Part shown: positions 8,316 through 17,126 of the stretch, in pieces
Position numbering within the stretch: position 1 is the first letter of the stretch
Layout of the letters: every line of letters begins with the position of its first letter
Assembly: GCA_041741995.1 (NCBI GenBank)
Contig: JBGSJN010000010.1
Span: forward strand, 1-52,231
Length of the DNA stretch: 52,231 nt
Direction of reading: 5' to 3'
Source of the DNA: WTXA01 sp041741995
GTDB taxonomy: Bacteria; Bacillota; TC1
Translations under genes and position numbers: made by a program
The notes under the pieces: model-generated
Seen by the model: only the letters and a program-made list of their open reading frames with translations
What the model was told of the DNA's origin: nothing
Database searches by the model: none

Positions 8316-9080
8316 ATGAAAGAGTTTTTATCAATGTGGAAGTATAAAAGTATGATTATGTTGTTTGTTTTTTCTGTTTTATTGTATTTAATAGTACTTC
8401 TGCCTTTTGAGTCTGGCTTTATTTCTTTTGATATGAAGGATTTCCAGCCTCTTGCAGCATTGCCTGTAGTCCTTGGTTTGTTTTTTGGACCGGCTGGGGT
8501 TATAGGTGTTGGTGTTGGTGCTTTCTTTGTTGATTTGTATGGTGGGTTATCCTTGATGACTATATTTATGATTTTTGGGAATATGTTGATGGCACTTTTA
8601 TCATATAGACTATGGGATAAATTTTTTGTACAAAATGATTCAGAGTTGATGCTTCCCAAAAGTGATAAGAAGATTTTTCTAATAAATTTATTCTTAGTAG
8701 TAGTAGTATCGGCCATGGCTAAGGCATTTATTGTTGGGCTGGGTGATATAATATTAAACGATGGAGTTTTTTATTCAAAAGGGATAAGTGTATTTATCAA
8801 TGATGCTTTAGGTGGTCTATTACTTAGTATCATCGGTATTCTGATTTTTCTAAAGAGATTAAGAAATTGGGAGATGATCTGGTCAGATTTAATGCGACCA
8901 GGTGATATGGGTGTTGAATCAATTTTTGGAGCCTGGGTTTCTTTATTATCTATATTGTTATTTTTTCTATTTTCTCTAACAGCTTCTATATTTAATAACA
9001 ATATATTAGTAGTGATTTTTGGCATCCTCGGTTTACTGGGTATTATTACAGGTCTTTTTTGGAAAGGCAGGATTGCTTAA
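8316..9080 (+). CDS. Membrane protein, ECF transporter S-component-like
   Basis: A 254-residue integral membrane protein with GGAGG 8 bases before ATG 8316. The N-terminal part, with QPLAALPVVLGLFFGPAGV and VGAFFVDLYGG, resembles the substrate-binding S components of energy-coupling-factor transporters, where a soluble-binding pocket is formed by about six helices. No A or T component (ATPase, EcfT) is nearby. It follows the phosphorylase gene by 13 bases, so a nucleoside- or base-related substrate is conceivable but only by association. Family assignment is tentative. Confidence 0.5.
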   Translation: MKEFLSMWKYKSMIMLFVFSVLLYLIVLLPFESGFISFDMKDFQPLAALPVVLGLFFGPAGVIGVGVGAFFVDLYGGLSLMTIFMIFGNMLMALLSYRLWDKFFVQNDSELMLPKSDKKIFLINLFLVVVVSAMAKAFIVGLGDIILNDGVFYSKGISVFINDALGGLLLSIIGILIFLKRLRNWEMIWSDLMRPGDMGVESIFGAWVSLLSILLFFLFSLTASIFNNNILVVIFGILGLLGIITGLFWKGRIA

Positions 9081-9575
9081 ATGGGGAGGAAAACCTGGGA
9101 TATAAGTTTTGATGGGAAAGTATATGAGGTTGTTTTTAATAGAGCGTTGCTAGTAGGACATAGTAACTTGTTTATTGATGGTGAAGATATACCCTTGCCT
9201 CGCAACTTATATAGTAATTATATAGGGTATGATTTAGGTATTAAAATAGGTGACAAGAATGGTCGTTTTGTTAGTTTAGGGAATTGGGCGGATATTGTGA
9301 TTGACGATCATTATGTAACTAGCGGGAAGCCATATTTTCCTTTAGAGGAATTTAAGTGGTGGTCCTGGGTTTTTGTTTCCTTATGTGCTTTAGTCGTTAT
9401 TTATTCTAGAATTGGTTCTTTTTCTATCATAATTGCCCTATTTGGTGTTATGTGGAGTTTGCAGGTAAGTGTTTGTCCTGAATTGAGTCTTGTTGAAAAA
9501 TTGATTTATAGTTTTTTGATTGTACTTGGGGTATGGGTTCTATCTGTTGGAGTAGCTAACATAATTTTAATATAG
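9081..9575 (+). CDS. Conserved hypothetical: N-terminal beta domain plus C-terminal membrane helices
   Basis: A 164-residue protein whose ATG directly follows the stop of the preceding gene. The first 90 residues look soluble and beta-rich (WDISFDGKVYEVVFNR, then LFIDGEDIPLP), somewhat like FAIM-type domains. Residues from about 92 to 164 hold three hydrophobic segments rich in aromatic residues. I do not recognise a named family. Direct adjacency suggests it works with the upstream S-component-like protein. Confidence 0.6.
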   Translation: MGRKTWDISFDGKVYEVVFNRALLVGHSNLFIDGEDIPLPRNLYSNYIGYDLGIKIGDKNGRFVSLGNWADIVIDDHYVTSGKPYFPLEEFKWWSWVFVSLCALVVIYSRIGSFSIIIALFGVMWSLQVSVCPELSLVEKLIYSFLIVLGVWVLSVGVANIILI

Positions 9576-9673
9576 TCTTAATGCTGTAATATCAAAGAAT
9601 TATTGATATATATCTATTTATAGAGTATATTGTGTATATAGGTTTCAAGTAATTATTTAAGGGGGGTTAAATA

Positions 9674-10360
9674 ATGAAAAGTAAAGTGAAAGCATTTGTG
9701 GAATTTAGATTTGATCATCTGATAAGGAAGGATATATTAAATTCGTATATTATTATTATGCTATTTAATATTCTTCTTATTTTTTTAAGTAAAGGAATAG
9801 GTGAGCAAATTCTATTTGGGGGAATGCTATTTTTTTTCATCATTTTAAGTAATAGGGTTTTAAGCAGCGTTAAAAAGATTATGTTGAGAACATATATGTA
9901 TAAAGGTATAGTAAGTATCTATTTGAACATCTTATTTACTATAACTTTTTATTATGTTATTAATACAGGTAAACTACATGATTTTAAAGTTTTGTTCTTT
10001 TTGTTTTTAATTGCTACTTATTTCAATTTAGTAAGTTATATTTTAGCTAAATACAATATAAAAAAAGGTAGGTATGCAAAAGAAAAAGTAAATATAAAAT
10101 CTAAATTAGATTCAGGTTTATTTTTATTTTTCTTAATATTAATAGCTAGAGTTGTGATGGTGCAATATCTTAAATTTAGTATCACACAATATTCCTTCCT
10201 GATTATTTATTTTGTTGGAATACTCTGTGCCTTCTATTTCATGTTTATTTTTAATAGTATCAATCTGCAATTGCTGAAAGCTTACTACATTAATAAGTTT
10301 AATTTAGAAAAGGATGATTTTAATCAAATAGACTTAGCAAAAAGACTAAGTCGCTGTTAA
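9674..10360 (+). CDS. Hypothetical polytopic membrane protein
   Basis: A 228-residue protein with about six predicted membrane segments and a strong AAGGGGGGT ribosome binding site before ATG 9674. No catalytic motif or family signature is recognised. It is lysine-rich between segments (KKGRYAKEKVNIKSK) and more AT-rich than its neighbours. The 98-base spacer before it contains a short inverted repeat (TATCAA...TTGATA around 9594-9610) but no clear terminator. It ends about 200 bases before the pilus locus and could be accessory DNA. Confidence 0.55.
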   Translation: MKSKVKAFVEFRFDHLIRKDILNSYIIIMLFNILLIFLSKGIGEQILFGGMLFFFIILSNRVLSSVKKIMLRTYMYKGIVSIYLNILFTITFYYVINTGKLHDFKVLFFLFLIATYFNLVSYILAKYNIKKGRYAKEKVNIKSKLDSGLFLFFLILIARVVMVQYLKFSITQYSFLIIYFVGILCAFYFMFIFNSINLQLLKAYYINKFNLEKDDFNQIDLAKRLSRC

Positions 10361-10483
10361 GGATTATTATATAGTATTCATAAAGTAATCGTAATATAAG
10401 CAAAAATGGTTATCTTTACTGTTATTATGTTATTTTTTAATATGCTCATAAAATCATATAGATTATAAATAAACATAATATTA

Positions 10484-10513
10484 TTTACAATAAACTATAA
10501 TTTATGTTAAAAT
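10484..10513 (+). promoter_or_regulatory. Promoter of the pilB-pilT unit
   Basis: TTTACA at 10484-10489 and an extended -10 element TGTTAAAAT at 10505-10513, spaced 18 bases. Transcription would begin near 10520 and give a leader of about 40 bases before the pilB start, with AAAGGG as ribosome binding site. The rest of the 201-base gap (10361-10561) is AT-rich and shows no other gene or riboswitch that I can recognise. Confidence 0.5.
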
Positions 10514-10561
10514 TAATGGTAAACAAATATCAACTTTAAATACCTTTTAGAAAGGGTTAAT

Positions 10562-12238
10562 ATGGAGAAGACACATATAAAAATAGGAGAAGTCCTTAAA
10601 AATCAAGGTTATCTGACAGATAATCAATTAGAAGAAGCGCTGGAACTCCAAAAAGTAAATAAGAACAAACGTTTAGGGGAGATTCTTCTTGATAATGAGT
10701 ATATATCTGAAGAACAATTAATGATTGCTTTATCCAAAAGATTGGATTTGGAAATCATTGATTTTATTCGTATAAAAATAGATTTAAAAGCTGTTGCCAT
10801 GATACCTAAAATTATTGCCTTCAAATATCAGATTATAGCAACAAATTTTGATGGAAGCAGAGTTATTCTGGTAGTAAATGATCCTTTAGACTTTTATGCT
10901 ATTGAAGATGTAAAGTCGCTAATAAATATGCCTACAGAAATAAAAATTGGTAAAAAGGCTGAAATACAAAAAGCTTTAAATAAATATTATGCAGAGCTAG
11001 ATTCCCAAAAAGCTGCCAGTGTAGCCAATAAAAGTATGGATGGTCGAATTGCTGATGTTGCAATTAATATAGAAGTAACAGAAGATTTTGGACCTATTGT
11101 TAATCTGATAAATTCAATTATAATAAAAGGATTTAATGATGGGGCTTCTGATATACATATAGCTCCTTTTGAGAAGAGTATTCTAATCCGTTATAGGATA
11201 GATGGTCTGCTGATTGATAATATGGCTTTGGATGTCAAGTTAATTCAAAATCTTTCTGCTAGGATTAAAATCATGGCAGGTCTTGATATTGCTGAATCTA
11301 GAATACCGCAGGATGGTCATTTTAAGATAAAAATTGATGATAAGGAAATTAATATTAGGGTTTCTACAATGCCGACAGTTTTTGGAGAAACTATTGTTAT
11401 GCGTTTTCTAACCCAGATGGTTAAAATTGATTATGCTAATTCATTTGGTATGAATGAATTTAACTACAATAAGATCTCAAGAGTTCTAAGAAAGCCTCAT
11501 GGAATAATTCTTATAACTGGGCCAACTGGTTCTGGTAAGACTACTACTTTGTATATGCTTATTGAAAGTTTGATTAAAAAACCTATAAATATTTGTACTA
11601 TTGAAGATCCAGTTGAGAAGAATTTGGAAAAAGTTAATCAAGTTCAGGTGAATCCTAAAGCTGGACTTACTTTTGAATCAGGACTACGGTCAATGCTAAG
11701 ACAAGATCCTGATGTTATATTAGTTGGTGAAATAAGAGATGGAAAGACTGCGGAAATTGCTGTTACAGCAGCGGTTACTGGTCATTTGGTATTTTCTACT
11801 TTACATACTAATGATGCAATCAGTACAATTACTAGACTTCTTGACTTGGATATTCAAAATTATATGATTTCTAATTCAGTTGTAGGGATTGTAGCTCAAC
11901 GTTTAATTAAGAAAATTTGTCCTCATTGTAAAGAAGGATATACACCAGATGACAACGAGCTGGAACTAGTTCCTGGGGCTACTATTCTTTATAAGGGTAA
12001 AGGTTGTCATAATTGTGATTTTACTGGATATAAGGGCAGAATTGCGGTTCATGAGATATTGGAAGTTGATTCAAGTATTAGAGGAATGATCTCCAAGAAG
12101 GAGCCGATTGAAAATATTTATGAATATGCCTCAAAGGAAGGTCGTATAGTCTATATTAGAGATAGTGTCAAGGAAATGGTTTTAGAGGGTATCACTAGTA
12201 TTGATGAATTAATTGAACATATTTCTATATTGTTATAG
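10562..12238 (+). CDS. pilB: Type IV pilus assembly ATPase PilB
   Basis: A 558-residue hexameric secretion ATPase that powers pilus extension. The N-terminal MshEN domain (residues 1-140) contains the repeat-like IGEVLKNQGYLTDNQLEEAL; such domains can bind cyclic-di-GMP in other PilB proteins. Walker A is GPTGSGKTT (320-328), the Asp box and Walker B follow (DPDVILVGEIRD), and the zinc tetracysteine site is CPHC...CHNC near 465-495. First gene of the pilus locus; pilT follows after 8 bases. Confidence 0.96.
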   Translation: MEKTHIKIGEVLKNQGYLTDNQLEEALELQKVNKNKRLGEILLDNEYISEEQLMIALSKRLDLEIIDFIRIKIDLKAVAMIPKIIAFKYQIIATNFDGSRVILVVNDPLDFYAIEDVKSLINMPTEIKIGKKAEIQKALNKYYAELDSQKAASVANKSMDGRIADVAINIEVTEDFGPIVNLINSIIIKGFNDGASDIHIAPFEKSILIRYRIDGLLIDNMALDVKLIQNLSARIKIMAGLDIAESRIPQDGHFKIKIDDKEINIRVSTMPTVFGETIVMRFLTQMVKIDYANSFGMNEFNYNKISRVLRKPHGIILITGPTGSGKTTTLYMLIESLIKKPINICTIEDPVEKNLEKVNQVQVNPKAGLTFESGLRSMLRQDPDVILVGEIRDGKTAEIAVTAAVTGHLVFSTLHTNDAISTITRLLDLDIQNYMISNSVVGIVAQRLIKKICPHCKEGYTPDDNELELVPGATILYKGKGCHNCDFTGYKGRIAVHEILEVDSSIRGMISKKEPIENIYEYASKEGRIVYIRDSVKEMVLEGITSIDELIEHISILL

Positions 12239-12246
12239 GGGGTTTT

Positions 12247-13311
12247 ATGAATAATAGAAGAATCTTAGAGTTAATTGATTATGCCAGGGAGAATGGTTGT
12301 TCTGATATTCATCTTACGATGGATTCAAATCCAGTTTTTCGAAAGAATGGGGATATGTTTAAAAGTGAGTATGTTTTTTCAAAGCAGGATTTGAAGGATG
12401 CTATTTATTCAATGATAGATGAGGATCAAAAGAAACTTATTGAACAGAAGATAGATTTGGATTTCGCTTTTTCCGATCATAAGGGAGCTCGTCAAAGAGT
12501 TAATATTTATAATCAGAAGAATAGTCTTTGTGCTGCCATTAGAATTCTTAATGATCGTATACCCAGTTTTGAGGAATTGAATTTACCTGATATTTTAAAG
12601 GATTTGATATCTGCACCTAGAGGGCTTATTCTGGTAACAGGGCCTACAGGTAGTGGAAAATCCACAACCCTGGCTTCAATTATAGATTATCTTAATATGA
12701 ATAAAAAGTGTCATATTCTGACTGCAGAAGAGCCGATAGAGTATTTGCATAGTCATAAGGAGTCCTTGGTGCATCAAAGGGAGGTTGGTATTGATATTTC
12801 AACTTTTGCTGATGCTCTGCGTGGTGCTTTAAGGGAAGATCCGGATGTTATTCTGGTTGGTGAGATGAGGGATTTGGATACTATTTCTGCGGCTGTTACT
12901 GCAGCGGAGACTGGTCATCTGGTTTTGTCCACACTTCACACTATTGGTGCGGCTAAGACTATTGATAGGATTATTGATGTTTTTCCACCTCATAGTCAGG
13001 GTCAGATTAGATCTCAGCTTGCTGGTGTCTTAAAGGGTATTGTTACTCAGCAGTTGGTTCGTAAGGCTGATGGTAGTGGCAGGACTGCTGCTTTTGAGGT
13101 TCTGGTTGGGACTGAGGGTGTTCGTAATCTTATTAGGGATAATAAGGGACATCAAATTAATTCAGCTCTGCAAACAGGTTTCAAGGAGGGTATGTGTACT
13201 TTAGATTATAGTTTGGCTCAGTTGGTAAATAAGGGAATCATTGTTCTTGAAGAGGCCTTAGCCACATCTTCCGATAAAAAGCTTCTGATGGAGTATATTG
13301 ATAAAATATAA
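12247..13311 (+). CDS. pilT: Type IV pilus retraction ATPase PilT
   Basis: A 354-residue PilT. The N-terminal PAS-like domain contains GCSDIHLTMDSNPVFRKNG, Walker A is GPTGSGKST (132-140), and REDPDVILVGEMRD carries Walker B. It disassembles the pilus and so allows twitching motility or DNA uptake. The AIRAGL-type C-terminal motif is not obvious, which is a minor oddity. AGGGGGT overlaps the pilB stop. The last third of the gene is strikingly rich in G and T on the coding strand compared with the start of pilB. Confidence 0.95.
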   Translation: MNNRRILELIDYARENGCSDIHLTMDSNPVFRKNGDMFKSEYVFSKQDLKDAIYSMIDEDQKKLIEQKIDLDFAFSDHKGARQRVNIYNQKNSLCAAIRILNDRIPSFEELNLPDILKDLISAPRGLILVTGPTGSGKSTTLASIIDYLNMNKKCHILTAEEPIEYLHSHKESLVHQREVGIDISTFADALRGALREDPDVILVGEMRDLDTISAAVTAAETGHLVLSTLHTIGAAKTIDRIIDVFPPHSQGQIRSQLAGVLKGIVTQQLVRKADGSGRTAAFEVLVGTEGVRNLIRDNKGHQINSALQTGFKEGMCTLDYSLAQLVNKGIIVLEEALATSSDKKLLMEYIDKI

Positions 13312-13369
13312 AGAAAAGAAAAGAAATTGATTATTTGATTATATAATTAGCGTGGGGGCGACGTTAGTT

Positions 13370-13375
13370 TATAAT
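13370..13375 (+). promoter_or_regulatory. Possible -10 element for the pilin gene
   Basis: A perfect TATAAT lies 54 bases before the pilin start. The -35 position (TTAGCG, 13347-13352, spacer 17) is weak. The gap 13312-13428 also holds a G-rich stretch (GTGGGGGCGACG) and the palindrome CAACGTTG near 13398, which may structure the leader. A separate promoter would fit strong pilin expression; the assignment is tentative. Confidence 0.35.
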
Positions 13376-13428
13376 ATATAATTCCAATAGGGATTCAACG
13401 TTGAAATTTTTAACATAGGAGGAATAAA

Positions 13429-13638
13429 ATGAAAAAATTAACTAAAAAAGGTTTTACACTAATCGAAGTTATTGTTGTTGTAGCTATTATTGCTATTATG
13501 GCTGCTGTAGCTATCCCAACTTATAGCGGATATGTTACTACTTCTAAAGCTCAAATGACAAAATTAGAACAAAGAAATATAAAATTAGAAGCCGACCTTA
13601 AAGTGCTTCAAGAAGAAATTGATGCACTTCCTAAATAA
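13429..13638 (+). CDS. Short type IV pilin (61-residue mature form)
   Basis: A 69-residue prepilin with a class III signal KKG|FTLIEV and the conserved Glu5 of the mature protein. After PilD cleavage the mature protein would be 61 residues. It has the normal hydrophobic N-terminal helix, two tyrosines at mature positions 24 and 27, and then a purely helical, charged tail (KLEQRNIKLEADLKVLQEE) with no globular head and no cysteines. A strong TAGGAGG precedes the ATG. A strong hairpin follows at once. Likely the main filament subunit or a minimal pilin; typical Gram-positive pilins are over 120 residues. Confidence 0.9.
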   Translation: MKKLTKKGFTLIEVIVVVAIIAIMAAVAIPTYSGYVTTSKAQMTKLEQRNIKLEADLKVLQEEIDALPK

Positions 13639-13671
13639 GGAAGTAATCCATTAGAATCTAATTTGGAAAAC

Positions 13672-13691
13672 AGGCGGATGCCCATCCGCCT
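13672..13691 (+). terminator. Hairpin after the pilin gene (terminator or processing site)
   Basis: A perfect 8-base-pair stem AGGCGGAT/ATCCGCCT closes a GCCC loop. The following sequence (TATTATCCATTT) is only moderately T-rich, so it may be a partial terminator or an mRNA-stabilising 3' end. Either would let the pilin be made in excess over the downstream assembly genes. Confidence 0.65.
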
Positions 13692-13716
13692 ATTATCCAT
13701 TTGAAAGGAGAATTGC

Positions 13717-14493
13717 ATGATCATCTTTAACCTTCAGTTTCTACCCCTATATCTGCTGGTTTTTGTCTTCGGACTAGTGATTGGTAGTTTTCTAAATGTA
13801 GTTATCTATAGGGTGCCAAATAATATATCAATAAGTAAGGGCAGATCATATTGTCCTAAATGCAATCATAAAATACAAAACAGGGACCTGATTCCTGTAT
13901 TATCATACCTTATACTTGGTGGCAAATGCCGTCATTGTAAAGGGAAAATATCATTACGCTACCCAATAATAGAACTGACAACAGGGCTTTTGGCTCTTAT
14001 TATAGTTTTAGTTAAAGGGATATTTCTAGAAGCTCTGATTCTATTTGCAATTGGGGCTATACTTTTAGCAATCACCATGATCGACTGGGATACTATGACA
14101 ATCCCGAACTCACTCATAATTGCCATAATACCATTAGCAATAATATTAGCATGGGTAACTGGAGACTGGAATATATTAGGCAGAATAATTGGAGCCTTAG
14201 TTATTAGCGTTCCTATGTACTTAAGTCTCTATTTAGTAGAAGAATCCTTTGGTGGAGGAGATATTAAACTATTTGCAGCCCTAGGTTTTCTACTAGGTTG
14301 GGAAAAGATTCTATTGACCCTGATAATAGCATCTGTTATTGCAGCAATAGTTGGAATAACAATGGCAAAAAGTAAAAATGAAAGTATCAAAGGAAAACAC
14401 ATTCCCTTTGGACCATATATATGTTTTGGAGCCATGATAGCAATACTCTTTGGAGATACTGTAATCTCATGGTATCTGGGATTCTACATATAA
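13717..14493 (+). CDS. pilD: Prepilin peptidase PilD (A24 family)
   Basis: A 258-residue membrane aspartyl protease that cleaves prepilin leaders and methylates the new N terminus. It has the N-terminal zinc site of two CxxC pairs (CPKC and CRHC), the first catalytic aspartate in MIDWDTMTIPN and the second in the GGGDIK motif. About eight membrane helices. AAAGGAG precedes ATG. It processes the pilin and pseudopilins encoded around it. Confidence 0.95.
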   Translation: MIIFNLQFLPLYLLVFVFGLVIGSFLNVVIYRVPNNISISKGRSYCPKCNHKIQNRDLIPVLSYLILGGKCRHCKGKISLRYPIIELTTGLLALIIVLVKGIFLEALILFAIGAILLAITMIDWDTMTIPNSLIIAIIPLAIILAWVTGDWNILGRIIGALVISVPMYLSLYLVEESFGGGDIKLFAALGFLLGWEKILLTLIIASVIAAIVGITMAKSKNESIKGKHIPFGPYICFGAMIAILFGDTVISWYLGFYI

Positions 14494-14505
14494 AGGAGAA
14501 AACAA

Positions 14506-15693
14506 ATGCCAGAATACACATATACCGGCAAGACCCTGGATAACAAAACAATCAAAGGCAAAATCCAAGGAAACAACCAAAAGGAAGCCTTCGATGCTCT
14601 AAAAGAAAAAGAAATATATGCATACCAGCTGAAGGAAATTGAAAAAATATCCTTCACAAAAACACGTCTAAAAGCTAAAAGCCTAGCAGACTTCTCAAGA
14701 CAACTAGGAACAATGCTATCAGCAGGTGTACCAATAACCAAATCATTAAAAATTCTTCTTTCACATGCTGAAAACAAAAAACAAAAGAAAATATTTGAAA
14801 AACTATATAACACAATAAACAAAGGTAACAGCCTATCTGTAGCCATGGAAGACTGCAAGGGAACCTTTCCGGAACTTATGATCAACATGTTTAAAGCAGG
14901 AGAGTCAACCGGTAGTATAGACAAAGCAGCTTTAAAAATGGCAGATTACTATGATAAGGAACATAAGTTAAATACCAAATTAAAAGGAGCAATGACTTAC
15001 CCTGTTATATTAATGGTTGTGACTGTAGCTGTAACTCTTATGTTATTTACCTTTGTGGTACCAAGTTTTGTGGGATTATTAGGAGAAGGTAACATTCCTT
15101 TAATAACTAGAATCCTATTAGGTATCAGTAATTTTATAACTAGTTACTGGTATTTGATTATAGTTTTTGTCATTTTATTTATTTTAGCTTTAATCTATAC
15201 TCTTAAAATTCCTAAGGTTAAACTAAGAGTAGATTATATAAAGTTAAAAATTCCTGTAATCGGCAAGCTTTTGGCTATAATATATACAGCACGCTTTGCT
15301 AGAACCTTAAGTTCCCTATACGGTAGTGGAGTTAATATGATGGAAGCGGTCAAAGGTAGTTCCAAAACGATTGGTAATCATTACCTAGTCAAAAGATTCG
15401 AAGAAGTAAATATAAAAGTAAGAGAAGGTAATTCATTATCTTCATCTATTGAAAATATATTAGGTATTGAAAAAAAATTAAGTGCAACCATATATATTGG
15501 AGAAGAAACAGGCAGGTTGGATCAACTATTAGATTCAATGGCCTCAAACTATGACTTTGAAGCTGATGCTGCAACTACTAGACTGCTTAGTCTTATAGAA
15601 CCGGCAATGATTATATTAATGACATTAATAGTAGGATCAATTCTATTAGGAGTTATGCTTCCGATGATGACATCATACAATAGTTTCTTATAA
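14506..15693 (+). CDS. pilC: Type IV pilus inner-membrane platform protein PilC
   Basis: A 395-residue GspF/PilC-family protein with two repeated cytoplasmic GspF domains: FSRQLGTMLSAGVPITKSLKIL in the first (around 60-85) and ARTLSSLYGSGVNMMEAVKG in the second (around 265-285). Three membrane segments separate them. It anchors the PilB/PilT motor to the growing pilus. The 5' part of the gene is extremely A- and C-rich, which gives way to T-rich sequence in the second half. RBS AAGGAG precedes ATG. Confidence 0.95.
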   Translation: MPEYTYTGKTLDNKTIKGKIQGNNQKEAFDALKEKEIYAYQLKEIEKISFTKTRLKAKSLADFSRQLGTMLSAGVPITKSLKILLSHAENKKQKKIFEKLYNTINKGNSLSVAMEDCKGTFPELMINMFKAGESTGSIDKAALKMADYYDKEHKLNTKLKGAMTYPVILMVVTVAVTLMLFTFVVPSFVGLLGEGNIPLITRILLGISNFITSYWYLIIVFVILFILALIYTLKIPKVKLRVDYIKLKIPVIGKLLAIIYTARFARTLSSLYGSGVNMMEAVKGSSKTIGNHYLVKRFEEVNIKVREGNSLSSSIENILGIEKKLSATIYIGEETGRLDQLLDSMASNYDFEADAATTRLLSLIEPAMIILMTLIVGSILLGVMLPMMTSYNSFL

Positions 15694-15704
15694 GGAGAAA
15701 AAGA

Positions 15705-17102
15705 GTGAAAAAAGTATTATATATAAACAATGATCAAGTAAGAATACTCCAAGCTGACCAAAAAAGTGGGGAAGTAAAAGTTATTAAAAGCTTACAATAT
15801 ACCCTAGAGCCTGGTTCTGTTATTAATGGTGTATTAATCAAAACAAATGAAATCCTTAATATTTTAAAAGGTAATAGTAAGTTGCTTAAAGGTGCAACTG
15901 TTGTTTTAAATAGTAGTAATATTCAGATTAAGACCCTGGACCATCCTGAACTTAAAGGTAAGCAATTTGATAACTATATTAGGAAAGAATTCTCAATTCC
16001 AAATGATGGGGCTTTAATATACGGCTCAACTAGTAGAAAAATAGATAACAAATACAAAACAATATTCATGGGAGTACCAGCTGATATAATAAAAAGTTAC
16101 CTTCAACTTTTTACGGATGCTAAAATAAAACTTGGTAGATTTGAAATACTTCAAAACGGTATGGCAAAGTTTGTAAAAAACAAGAAGGACCTTGAAGGTC
16201 AAACTTTTGTATTAAATTTAATAGAGGGCAATAATCTGATATCCGTTTTAATGGAGGCTGGAGAATATGTCCTAACAGATCGTAGTAGACTTATGGCAGA
16301 ACCTGATTCAGATCAATTTGTTGATGAATTGTTACAGAAAATTTCTTCACTTATACAATTTAATAAATCACAAAAGTCAGCATATGAAATTACGAAAAGC
16401 TACTATGTTGGCTTACCTCGAGATAGGTTGTTAACTCTTGAAGAAAAAAGTTTAACTATGAATATTGGTATTGATATTGTTGGTTTTATAGATGATTCCC
16501 TACATGACAAAATTGGTCTTAGTCATTTTTGTTGCTTTATGGGCTTGATGGAGAAAAAAGCAGATATCAATTTAATGAAACAATATAAGGAGCAGGTTGC
16601 TAAGGGGAAAAAGAAAAATTGGGGTATGATTGCAATTCTTTTAGCCTTAATCCTAGTAATTGGGGGCTTCACTTTTTTTAAGTTTAAAAATATGTTAACA
16701 GAGAATGAAAATGCATATTATGAAAGTGAAATATCCGGGACTGCAAATGCTAAAGAATTGACAGAACTCATTTATAAGCAAAATCAAATCATGAATATTC
16801 CAGCAATAATGAAAGAGTTAAATATAGCAAAGGATGCTGGTGTGGATAAGGAACTCCTTAATGCTTCCAAACTATTGAATATTATGAATTTGGCAAAGGA
16901 GTCTGTTGCTATTATTAGTATTGAAGGTAATGGTGCTAATGGTTCGTTATTGATTGATGGAACAGGAAACGATGAGTTTAGCACTTCCAATTTCATTAGT
17001 AAACTAAAAGAAACAGAGATGTTTAGAAGTGTAGAATATAGTGGATATAAAAGTACAAATGATAACGAATATAGTTTTACTGTAGTCTGCGTTTTGAAAT
17101 AA
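15705..17102 (+). CDS. PilM-PilN fusion-like pilus assembly protein
   Basis: A 465-residue protein. Residues 1 to about 290 resemble the actin-like PilM ATPase (MKKVLYINNDQVRILQ at the start), a membrane anchor lies at about 305-327 after a lysine-rich stretch, and residues beyond it resemble PilN. In Gram-negative bacteria PilM is cytosolic and binds the PilN N terminus; here one chain seems to combine both. Such fusions are known in Gram-positive type IV pilus loci. It lies between pilC and the pilO-like gene, as expected. The PilM nucleotide-binding residues are poorly conserved. Confidence 0.75.
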   Translation: MKKVLYINNDQVRILQADQKSGEVKVIKSLQYTLEPGSVINGVLIKTNEILNILKGNSKLLKGATVVLNSSNIQIKTLDHPELKGKQFDNYIRKEFSIPNDGALIYGSTSRKIDNKYKTIFMGVPADIIKSYLQLFTDAKIKLGRFEILQNGMAKFVKNKKDLEGQTFVLNLIEGNNLISVLMEAGEYVLTDRSRLMAEPDSDQFVDELLQKISSLIQFNKSQKSAYEITKSYYVGLPRDRLLTLEEKSLTMNIGIDIVGFIDDSLHDKIGLSHFCCFMGLMEKKADINLMKQYKEQVAKGKKKNWGMIAILLALILVIGGFTFFKFKNMLTENENAYYESEISGTANAKELTELIYKQNQIMNIPAIMKELNIAKDAGVDKELLNASKLLNIMNLAKESVAIISIEGNGANGSLLIDGTGNDEFSTSNFISKLKETEMFRSVEYSGYKSTNDNEYSFTVVCVLK

Positions 17103-17126
17103 GCGGGAAAGAAGGGATTAAGAATC

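Noticed and set aside
9590..9612. Terminator between the 9081 and 9674 genes
   Set aside because: The inverted repeat is short, loops over 7 bases and is not followed by a T-run.
13312..13428. Possible cyclic-di-GMP riboswitch before the pilin gene
   Set aside because: The G-rich stretch and CAACGTTG palindrome do not fit the conserved cores of either known c-di-GMP riboswitch class, and the leader is too short.
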